From NCBI GenBank assembly GCA_902538695.1, contig CACBGC010000041.1:1-5435 (forward strand): 5,435 nucleotides of DNA, in the 5' to 3' direction. Source of the stretch: an uncultured Synechococcaceae cyanobacterium. GTDB lineage: Bacteria > Cyanobacteriota > Cyanobacteriia > PCC-6307 > Cyanobiaceae. Shown here piece by piece: positions 1-5,081 of this stretch. The notes under the pieces were generated by a model. That model saw only the letters and a list, made by a program, of their open reading frames with translations, was not told the DNA's origin and did not search any database. Each line of letters opens with the position of its first letter. The first letter of the stretch is position 1. Made by a program: the position numbers and the translations under genes.

Positions 1-1548
1 TGGTATTGGGAGATTTAATAATTGCAATAAAGTTGGAGCAATATCTGCTAAGCCGGCATTATCTCTTAAATTAATTTCATTTCCCATATTTGGTATTTTT
101 CTTTTTTCCCCCTCAATCAAAATTAGTGGAACCTTATTTGTTGTATGTGCTGTCCATGGTTCTCCTTCAGCCCCTTTCATTACCTCTGCATTACCATGAT
201 CGGCTGTAATAAGAATGCTTCCACCCATTTCTCCAGTAGCATTAACTATTTGACCTACGCACTTATCTACTTTTTCTATAGCTTTAACTGTTGCATCCAT
301 GTTGCCTGTGTGACCAACCATATCAGGATTTGCAAAATTAATTACAACAAAAGCATAATTCCCACTTTTAATTGCTTTAGAGCAACTAATAGTTAGTTCC
401 TCCGCAGACATTTCGGGTTCCATATCATAAGTTGCAACTCTTGGAGATGGGATCAAATGTCTCTCTTCTCCAGGTAACGGAATTTCAACTCCTCCATTGA
501 AAAAGTATGTTACGTGAGGATATTTTTCAGTTTCCGCGGTTCTGTATTGTTTAAGTCCGTTTTCTGATACTATTTGACCTATAAAATTATTAAGTGATTC
601 AGGAGGAAACGCAACTTTAACGGGAAAGCTTGGATCATATTGAGTAAAAGTGATAAAATCTAGATTTGGAAAATTTCTTCTTTCAAAGTCTGAGAAGTTC
701 TTGCTTGAAAGGGATTTGACTATTTGTCTTGCTCTGTCTGGACGAAAGTTAAAGCAAATTAAACTATCACCATCTTTAAGATAGTTTTCAGACATTCTTA
801 TGGGCTCTATAAATTCATCGGTTATATTTTTGGCATAACTTTTTTTTATATATTCCTGAGGAGAAATACTTGATATTGGAATATCTGGATCAGTTAAATT
901 AGCATATGCTCTTTGTGTCCTATCCCATAATAAATTTCTATCCATTATCCAGTATCTTCCACATATGGAAGCTATTTCTCCGGTATTAAAATTTTTTATA
1001 CATGATTCTATTTGATTTAGATATTTAGAGGCACTTTTCGCAGGAGTATCTCTTCCATCGGTAATAATATGTATTGCAACTTTTTTGATTTCATTTTCAG
1101 ATGCCCATCTTATTAAACCTAATAAATGATCGATATGACTATGAACTCCTCCATCCGAACATAATCCCGTGATATGCAAAGTAGAATTATTTTTCTTTAA
1201 TGAATCAGCCATCTCTTTTAACTCATTTACCAAGCCTAATTGATTATTTTTTACAATATTTGAGATCCTTACAAGTTCTTGTTGTATTATTCTTCCCGAA
1301 CCAATGGTAAGGTGCCCTACCTCTGAATTACCCATTTGACCATCTGGGAGGCCTACATCAGATCCACTTGCACTTATCAGGGTGTGGGGATAAGCATGCC
1401 ACAATGAGTCCATGATTGGTGTACTTGCATTTCCAATAGCATTATCTGATTTTTCTTTTCGATATCCCCATCCATCTAGTATTGCGAGAACTACAGGGCT
1501 CTGAGGAACACTTAATCTTTTTATATTTTTGCTGCTAATCTTTGACAT
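1..1548 (-). CDS. gpmI: 2,3-bisphosphoglycerate-independent phosphoglycerate mutase (C-terminus cut by window edge)
   Basis: The enzyme interconverts 3-phosphoglycerate and 2-phosphoglycerate in the cytosol, using two metal ions (usually Mn) and a phosphoserine intermediate. In a cyanobacterium this feeds Calvin-cycle 3-PG towards PEP and pyruvate. My translation gives 516 open codons running off the left edge; the family is usually 510-550 residues, so perhaps 20-30 are missing. Visible motifs are ILDGWG with metal ligand D25, DGQMGNSEVGH with catalytic S75, NPDMVGHTGNM with D409 and H413, TADHGNAE with D450 and H451, and WTAHTT with H468. Spacing within the C-terminal ligand set matches the Geobacillus enzyme with a constant offset of six. 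The ATG at 1548 is the first possible start: an in-frame TAA lies two codons upstream. No clear Shine-Dalgarno is seen. It is divergent from pyrR. All catalytic residues are present, so it should be functional. Confidence 0.97.
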   Translation of the reverse strand, partial: MSKISSKNIKRLSVPQSPVVLAILDGWGYRKEKSDNAIGNASTPIMDSLWHAYPHTLISASGSDVGLPDGQMGNSEVGHLTIGSGRIIQQELVRISNIVKNNQLGLVNELKEMADSLKKNNSTLHITGLCSDGGVHSHIDHLLGLIRWASENEIKKVAIHIITDGRDTPAKSASKYLNQIESCIKNFNTGEIASICGRYWIMDRNLLWDRTQRAYANLTDPDIPISSISPQEYIKKSYAKNITDEFIEPIRMSENYLKDGDSLICFNFRPDRARQIVKSLSSKNFSDFERRNFPNLDFITFTQYDPSFPVKVAFPPESLNNFIGQIVSENGLKQYRTAETEKYPHVTYFFNGGVEIPLPGEERHLIPSPRVATYDMEPEMSAEELTISCSKAIKSGNYAFVVINFANPDMVGHTGNMDATVKAIEKVDKCVGQIVNATGEMGGSILITADHGNAEVMKGAEGEPWTAHTTNKVPLILIEGEKRKIPNMGNEINLRDNAGLADIAPTLLQLLNLPIP

Positions 1549-1595
1549 ACTTTAGATCAAATTCATTTTTAACTGATCCAACCTTAAATTTAGCC

Positions 1596-1624
1596 TTAAA
1601 CGTTACTCTTTAACAATTTATAAT
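1596..1624 (+). promoter_or_regulatory. Candidate pyrR promoter
   Basis: A perfect TATAAT sits at 1619-1624. The hexamer TTAAAC at 1596-1601 lies 17 bp upstream and matches only three of six -35 positions, which is common in AT-rich picocyanobacterial promoters. Transcription would begin near 1631 and leave a leader of about 57 nt before the pyrR ATG. The -10 match is seen directly; use as a promoter is inferred. No equally good promoter was found for gpmI on the opposite strand of this spacer. Confidence 0.5.
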
Positions 1625-1630
1625 TAACAT

Positions 1631-1679
1631 AGTTAGCTTTTGCTAATTTTAAGAAATTAGTAGACGACTTTTATTTATT
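1631..1679 (+). promoter_or_regulatory. pyrR leader with two mutually exclusive hairpins (attenuator-like)
   Basis: Hairpin A pairs 1631-1637 with 1642-1648 around a TTTT loop; its core is TTAGC/GCTAA. Hairpin B pairs 1639-1649 with 1654-1664 around the loop TAAG; its core CTAATTT/AAATTAG is perfect, and four outer pairs include two G-U wobbles. The two share 1642-1648, so only one can form. B is followed after CGAC by the T-rich run 1669-1679. This is the geometry of an antiterminator (A) and an imperfect terminator (B). The classical Bacillus PyrR-binding motif (CCAGAGAGG core) is not present. The stems are AT-rich, so a chance origin is possible. Confidence 0.35.
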
Positions 1680-1687
1680 GATAAATC

Positions 1688-2224
1688 ATGTCCAAGAAAA
1701 CAAAAAAGATTGTAATACTTAATGAATTTGAGCTTAGAAAAACTATTTCACGTTTAACTTCCGAAATTATTGAAAAAGTCAAAAAACTGGATAACCTTTT
1801 ATTGGTTGGTATCCCGACTAGAGGAATTGAGCTGACCGAAGTTCTAGAAGAGGAATTATTCTGTAGGACAGGTTTGAGAGTCAAAAAAGGAACAATTGAT
1901 CCAACTTTTTATAGAGATGATCAAAATAGAGTTGGAACTCGCCTTATACAAGCTGCAGATATTCCAACTCCAATTGAGAAACAAGAAATTCTTTTAATAG
2001 ATGATGTGATTTATTCAGGTAGAACAATTAGAGCTGCAATGGATGCTTTATATTCATGGGGCAGACCCCAAAGAGTGATGTTGTTAGTAATGGTAGATAG
2101 AGGTCATAGAGAATTGCCTATTCAACCAGATTTTTGTGGTAAAAAAGTGCCAACTAGTAAAACTGAAAGTATTAGGTTACGTTTAAATAATGTTGATAAT
2201 GAAGAAGGAGTGTTTCTTGAATAG
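1688..2224 (+). CDS. pyrR: PyrR bifunctional protein: pyrimidine operon regulator / uracil phosphoribosyltransferase
   Basis: PyrR belongs to the type I phosphoribosyltransferase fold. It converts uracil and PRPP to UMP and, in Firmicutes, binds leader RNA of pyr genes to cause attenuation when UMP is high. The 178 residues are close to the usual ~180. Motifs in order are GIPTRG (41-46), FYRDD (74-78), the PRPP-binding loop with LIDDVIYSGRT (103-113), DRGHRELPI (137-145) and KVPTSKTE (153-160); together these separate PyrR from plain Upp. The start at 1688 is fixed by an in-frame TAA two codons upstream (1682-1684); no Shine-Dalgarno is visible. It is divergent from gpmI and ends 7 bp from the convergent Hsp70-like gene. 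No other pyrimidine gene is in the window, so whether it regulates or only salvages uracil cannot be told. Confidence 0.95.
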   Translation: MSKKTKKIVILNEFELRKTISRLTSEIIEKVKKLDNLLLVGIPTRGIELTEVLEEELFCRTGLRVKKGTIDPTFYRDDQNRVGTRLIQAADIPTPIEKQEILLIDDVIYSGRTIRAAMDALYSWGRPQRVMLLVMVDRGHRELPIQPDFCGKKVPTSKTESIRLRLNNVDNEEGVFLE

Positions 2225-2231
2225 CTTGCTC

Positions 2232-3800
2232 TCAGAAGATATTTCCTAAATTATATTCTCCAAAAAATTCATCTTTGATATCAAAACACTTAACTAATAA
2301 ATCAGCATTTTTCGTAATTTTAAAAAAAAGTTTTAAGTTATCTTCTCCAATATTAGATTTATTTTTTAATACTATTTTGAGTGGTTTTTTGTCCCATTTT
2401 ATAATTTCTTCTTCATTTTGAATGTCTGATAACTTTGGCAATCCATTTTCGAAAATAACATCATATCCTCTTTCTTTTTGCGTCTCACCAATGATTATTT
2501 CGAATATTTTTTGATTCTTTTGACTGGCTTGAAGGACCAGTTTAAAGGGGTTTTCAGTTGGCCATGTTTGACCTTTGCAAAAAATAGGGTGCCAAAAGTG
2601 TTTTTGCTCTCTTTTATTAAATAATCTTATTGATAATCCTTTGTTCAATATGTCTTTAATTTTTACACCCGGGGTCATTGCCAAAGCTCCCAGAGCTATT
2701 GATTCAATAGGAGGTGGCGACTTTATTTGAATTTTTGAAATTTTTTTTGTTATCCATTCTTTAATTAATGGTATTTGAGTTCCTCCGCCAACCAAAACAA
2801 TTGCATTTAAGTCGTCAACTGTGCAAAATTTGCCTCTTGCTTGATTTAATAAATCTTTGAGTAAAGAGTTAAGGTGTTTAATAAGATTATTTTCAATGAG
2901 AATTTTCTCAAATATTTCTTTACTTAGGTAAAATTCATTTTCTTTATTTTGTTCTGACAATAATTTTATGGGATATTTATTTTCATATTTGATTACAGAT
3001 GAGCTGAGTTTACATTTTATTTCTTCCGCCTTTAAAAGATTATTAACATAATTACTACCTGGAATAAAATAATCAACTATCCATTGGTCAAAATCTTTCC
3101 CACCAATTTTTGAGCCTGTTTTTCCAATTATTTCAGCACATCTTATTTTTTGTTTTGAAATTGAGCTAACGTTATTACCTCTAAATTTTAATAGTTCAGC
3201 TATTGGACCAGATTTTCCTTCTCCCCCCTCTATTTTTACTATATTCATATCGACTGTGCTTCCTCCGATATCTAATGTCATAATTTTTGAGCCAAATGGT
3301 AAATTTATTCCTAAACTTGCCGCAGTAGGCTCATCAACAAGGGCTATTTCATCAACAGATATTTTCTCGCAAAGGTTAATTAACCATTGTCTGTAACCTT
3401 TATATGTATCTATTGGAGCAGTTAGAACAAGTCTTTTGATCTCATAATTGTCCGGAATGTTTGCCCACAAAATTTGAAAAAATTTTTCGCCACATTCATT
3501 AGGGTTTAAAATATTTTTTTGGTTAATTTTTTCAATAGAATTTCCAATTAATCTTTTAAAGTTTGAATGAAAAAATAAATCAGAATTTAAGTTATCCCTC
3601 ATCTTTAGAGCACTAATGCCAATTTTAGGAATCTTTGAAGGTTCCTCGAACCAAACTGCCGTAGGAATAACTCCTGGAGATGATGTTATATCAGGTATTT
3701 CAACTAAAATAGAATTGATATCTTTTTGATCTTGGAAAGCTACAACAGTATTAGTGTTCCCTAAATCAATAGCAAGTGTTCCAGATAAATTTTCTTCCAT
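2232..3800 (-). CDS. Divergent Hsp70-family protein without C-terminal lid
   Basis: This is a DnaK-related ATPase, 522 residues against about 640 for DnaK. The nucleotide-binding domain carries phosphate-1 loop IDLGNTNT (11-18), KRLIG with the equivalent of the catalytic lysine at K82, connect-1 VDEPTAAS with E157, phosphate-2 LDIGGST with D177 and T182, GGKDFD (233-238), the adenosine motif LVGGGTQIP (336-344) and ESIALGA (366-372). The first Thr of the DnaK DLGTTN motif is Asn here (N15). About 20 extra residues lie between phosphate-2 and GGKDFD (roughly 190-232). The hydrophobic DnaK linker is replaced by KDILNKGL. A short beta-type substrate-binding region seems to follow (about 385-508), and the protein ends without helical lid or acidic tail. 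The start at 3800 is set by an in-frame TAA at 3809-3807. It is probably a specialised, non-housekeeping Hsp70; client and co-chaperones are unknown. Confidence 0.92.
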   Translation of the reverse strand: MEENLSGTLAIDLGNTNTVVAFQDQKDINSILVEIPDITSSPGVIPTAVWFEEPSKIPKIGISALKMRDNLNSDLFFHSNFKRLIGNSIEKINQKNILNPNECGEKFFQILWANIPDNYEIKRLVLTAPIDTYKGYRQWLINLCEKISVDEIALVDEPTAASLGINLPFGSKIMTLDIGGSTVDMNIVKIEGGEGKSGPIAELLKFRGNNVSSISKQKIRCAEIIGKTGSKIGGKDFDQWIVDYFIPGSNYVNNLLKAEEIKCKLSSSVIKYENKYPIKLLSEQNKENEFYLSKEIFEKILIENNLIKHLNSLLKDLLNQARGKFCTVDDLNAIVLVGGGTQIPLIKEWITKKISKIQIKSPPPIESIALGALAMTPGVKIKDILNKGLSIRLFNKREQKHFWHPIFCKGQTWPTENPFKLVLQASQKNQKIFEIIIGETQKERGYDVIFENGLPKLSDIQNEEEIIKWDKKPLKIVLKNKSNIGEDNLKLFFKITKNADLLVKCFDIKDEFFGEYNLGNIF

Positions 3801-3844
3801 ATGAAATTATTTGAATCAATTAAGTTCTTTTTGTAATTTATGTT

Positions 3845-3871
3845 TTGAAACGGTCGAATAAACTGTAAAAT
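3845..3871 (+). promoter_or_regulatory. Candidate rpoZ promoter
   Basis: TTGAAA at 3845-3850 is followed, after a 15-bp spacer, by TAAAAT at 3866-3871; TTTTGA at 3843-3848 offers an alternative with 17 bp. Transcription would start near 3878 and give a leader of about 20 nt. That leader holds an A6T8 tract (3884-3897) right before the ATG and no Shine-Dalgarno. The motif matches are seen directly; promoter function is inferred. No convincing promoter for the divergent Hsp70-like gene was identified in this 98-bp spacer. Confidence 0.4.
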
Positions 3872-3898
3872 ACATTTTAAAGTAAAAAATTTTTTTTA

Positions 3899-4135
3899 AT
3901 GAACTTATCAAATAATGCAGGAATTGATTCTACTGATCTCGCAAAGAGAGGTGAGAGCTTGATAAGAAAATCAACTAATAGATATTTAACTACAGTAAAA
4001 ATTGCTTTCAGAGCTAAACAAAGGCGTTTTGATGATTTTGATGGCTTATTAGAGGAGTCAACTATTAAACCCGTTCAAAGGTCAATTATTGAACTAAGCG
4101 ATGAACAAGATCAACCAGATTTACTTCCAGGCTAA
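3899..4135 (+). CDS. rpoZ: DNA-directed RNA polymerase omega subunit
   Basis: Omega is the small RNA polymerase subunit that wraps the C-terminal tail of beta-prime and aids core assembly; in cyanobacteria (Synechocystis) it has been reported to help the primary sigma factor associate with core. The 78 residues match the cyanobacterial form, which is shorter and more acidic at its end than E. coli omega. Key segments are LAKRGESLIR (14-23), the conserved core STNRYLTTVKIAFRAKQRR (25-43), DDFDGLLEES (45-54) and KPVQRSIIELSDEQ (57-70), ending in an acidic tail. The start at 3899 is supported by an in-frame TAA at 3878-3880 and by the family N-terminus. It is the first gene of a likely two-gene operon with the DUF1818 gene, which begins 2 bp after its stop codon. 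Confidence 0.95.
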   Translation: MNLSNNAGIDSTDLAKRGESLIRKSTNRYLTTVKIAFRAKQRRFDDFDGLLEESTIKPVQRSIIELSDEQDQPDLLPG

Positions 4136-4137
4136 TT

Positions 4138-4509
4138 TTGGTAAAAGACCAAAAGGGATGGAGATTACTTAGAGATTTTAAAAAAGGTAAATTTTGCTTT
4201 TTGATTGGTGTTGATAATTGGTCAATTGAGTTACAAAAAAGTGAATTCTATTCACTTTATCTTCAGCTCTTAAAAATTAATGAACAATTACTATTTATCC
4301 AGGATGAACTAATGGATGAAGAATCTATTACTTTAGAATTAGAACAACTTCCTTGGTATATTCAGTTAGAGGGAAAAAAGAATGAATGGAGCTTAAGGTT
4401 TGTTTTTGAAAGTCAGGATCAAACTAGATCTTTCGAAATGTATTGGCCGATACCAATTGCGCAAAATTTATTTTATGAAATAAAAAACATGTGGGAATCA
4501 ATGGATTAA
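4138..4509 (+). CDS. DUF1818 family protein, TTG start, coupled to rpoZ
   Basis: I recognise this as DUF1818, a cyanobacterial family of unknown function. The 123 residues show the family hallmarks: GWRLLRD near the N-terminus (7-13), LIGVDNWSIEL (22-32), a central helical stretch with QDELMDEESITLELEQLPWY (55-74), EWSLRFVFE (83-91) and a C-terminal YWPIPIAQNLFYEIKNMW (102-119). There is no signal peptide or membrane segment. The start must be TTG at 4138: the frame has a stop at 4102-4104 and no ATG or GTG between it and the conserved GWR motif. A CAGG (4128-4131), partly in the rpoZ end, may act as a weak ribosome site. With only 2 bp after the rpoZ stop, translation is probably coupled, which suggests a link to RNA polymerase, though no function is demonstrated by the sequence. 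Confidence 0.88.
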   Translation: MVKDQKGWRLLRDFKKGKFCFLIGVDNWSIELQKSEFYSLYLQLLKINEQLLFIQDELMDEESITLELEQLPWYIQLEGKKNEWSLRFVFESQDQTRSFEMYWPIPIAQNLFYEIKNMWESMD

Positions 4510-4524
4510 AAGATAAATAAAATT

Positions 4525-4546
4525 GGAAATTTTAGAAAATATTTCC
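4525..4546 (+). terminator. Weak hairpin after the rpoZ-DUF1818 unit
   Basis: GGAAAT (4525-4530) and ATTTCC (4541-4546) form a six-bp inverted repeat starting 16 nt after the DUF1818 stop. It is followed by CCCCT and an A8 tract rather than a T run, with TTTTT only at 4562-4566, so it is not a textbook intrinsic terminator. It could act as an mRNA 3'-end stabiliser or be chance. Confidence 0.2.
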
Positions 4547-4561
4547 CCCTCAAAAAAAAGA

Positions 4562-4625
4562 TTTTTCACAACTTTTCCACAACATTTTTTTTAAAAATAT
4601 TCAATTGACTTAACCATGTGGAAAA
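4562..4625. promoter_or_regulatory. Cluster of DnaA-type boxes
   Basis: TTTTCCACA occurs exactly at 4573-4581 (plus) and, as TGTGGAAAA, at 4617-4625 (minus). A one-mismatch copy TTTTTCACA lies at 4562-4570, 11 bp from the second box and thus about one helical turn away. TTTTCCACA is the DnaA-box form described for cyanobacteria and is one base from the E. coli box TTATCCACA. The stretch between and after the boxes is nearly pure A and T. Binding by DnaA is inferred. Whether this is an origin element, a titration site or a promoter operator cannot be decided here; no dnaN or dnaA gene is in the window. Confidence 0.5.
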
Positions 4626-4635
4626 CTCTTCATTT

Positions 4636-4644
4636 TATATAAAT
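4636..4644 (+). promoter_or_regulatory. Candidate -10 element for a long leader
   Basis: The sequence TATATAAAT at 4636-4644 resembles a -10 box. There is no -35 at normal spacing (TTGACT at 4605-4610 is 25 bp or more away). The perfect minus-strand DnaA-type box at 4617-4625 lies where a -35 element would be. If used, the transcript would start near 4650 and have a leader of about 170 nt before the DUF2811 gene. In DNA this AT-rich, such matches arise often by chance. Confidence 0.25.
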
Positions 4645-4709
4645 ATTTAAATTTCAGTAAGATTTAATTTTTCAAAATTAATTTCCCTGAACCCCTTCTT
4701 TATGACTGG

Positions 4710-4749
4710 AGTCTCATAATTCTATGGCCTGAGACTATTTATTAATAGT
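4710..4749 (+). repeat. Two overlapping inverted repeats upstream of the DUF2811 gene
   Basis: AGTCTCA (4710-4716) and TGAGACT (4730-4736) are perfect seven-base arms with a 13-nt loop. ACTATT (4734-4739) and AATAGT (4744-4749) are perfect six-base arms with a TATT loop. The arms share ACT at 4734-4736, so both hairpins cannot be complete at the same time. Neither is followed by a T run. They may be part of an RNA leader or a protein operator. Confidence 0.4.
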
Positions 4750-4786
4750 GCTTGTTGACGATTTAGTGATTTTGGAGAAAACTAGA

Positions 4787-4818
4787 TTTTGAAGATTTAA
4801 ATTTCAAAAAGTTTTTTT
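4787..4818 (+). promoter_or_regulatory. AT hairpin followed by T7 next to a start codon
   Basis: TTTTGAA (4787-4793) pairs with TTCAAAA (4803-4809); after AG comes a T7 run (4812-4818), ending four bases before the ATG of the DUF2811 gene. The layout resembles a weak intrinsic terminator or a structure that controls access to the start codon, which has no Shine-Dalgarno. The stem has only one G-C pair at each end of the inner arm, so stability is low and this is tentative. Confidence 0.25.
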
Positions 4819-4822
4819 CAAT

Positions 4823-5074
4823 ATGCAAGAGTTAAATTACGACGAAAATTCAAATGTTTTAAATCAAAAAGATGAAGTAATAAGTTTCAAATGTGAACTT
4901 CAAGAAAATCTTCAAAAGGCTATGAAAGAATTTGTTGAGGAGCATCCTAACTGGGATCAATATAGAATACTACAAGCTGCTATTGCAGGATTTTTGATGC
5001 AAAAAGGATTTCAAAATAGGGATTTAACCAGACTCTATATTGGAAATATGTTCTCAATGAATTTTAAGAACTAA
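4823..5074 (+). CDS. DUF2811 family protein
   Basis: This 83-residue soluble protein matches my recollection of DUF2811, a small cyanobacterial family of unknown function. The family core covers about residues 18-77: EVISFKCELQENLQKAMKEF, then EEHPNWDQYRILQAAIAGFLMQKG (39-62) and LTRLYIGNMF (68-77). The first 17 residues are polar and look like a variable extension. The predicted order (my estimate) is a short strand, a helix of about 12 residues, a turn with HPNWDQ and a second helix, which resembles ribbon-helix-helix DNA-binding proteins; this is inference only. The ATG at 4823 is the first start after an in-frame TGA at 4790-4792. No Shine-Dalgarno is seen. It stands alone after a long structured spacer and converges on the EVE gene. 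Confidence 0.85.
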   Translation: MQELNYDENSNVLNQKDEVISFKCELQENLQKAMKEFVEEHPNWDQYRILQAAIAGFLMQKGFQNRDLTRLYIGNMFSMNFKN

Positions 5075-5081
5075 AAATTTT

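Larger units (their letters stand above)
4510..4822. other. 313-bp intergenic region with DnaA-type boxes and inverted repeats
   Basis: No credible protein gene is present: the longest ATG-initiated frames I followed on either strand are under ten codons. The left half (4510-4680) is extremely AT-rich and carries DnaA-type boxes. The segment 4684-4736 is noticeably richer in G and C than its surroundings and holds a perfect inverted repeat. The right part ends with an AT-rich hairpin and a T7 run just before the next start codon. No tRNA, tmRNA or familiar cyanobacterial small RNA was recognised. Confidence 0.8.

Noticed and set aside
145..396. Open frame of 83 codons on the plus strand
   Set aside because: It lies entirely inside gpmI on the opposite strand, which has all catalytic motifs; its Cys/Phe/Ile-rich product looks like no known family.
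1675..1884. Open frame of 69 codons on the minus strand
   Set aside because: It is antisense to the N-terminal part of pyrR, whose family match is clear; the Ser/Phe-rich product is a shadow.
3801..3836. Eleven-codon frame starting at the CATATG shared with the Hsp70-like start
   Set aside because: It lies upstream of the candidate rpoZ promoter, has no ribosome site and is short enough to be chance.
4616..4642. Very short ATG frames in the 4510-4822 gap on both strands
   Set aside because: All those followed are under ten codons, have no ribosome-binding signal and overlap the DnaA-type box.
4755..4788. TTGACG at 4755-4760 with TAGATT at 4783-4788 as a promoter for DUF2811
   Set aside because: The spacer is 22 bp, too long for a standard sigma-70 type promoter, and no better -10 lies at 16-18 bp.
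4510..4822. Replication origin proper
   Set aside because: There are only two or three boxes and no dnaN or dnaA neighbour; the origin in Prochlorococcus is expected near dnaN. It is kept as a DnaA-related site, not called as an origin.
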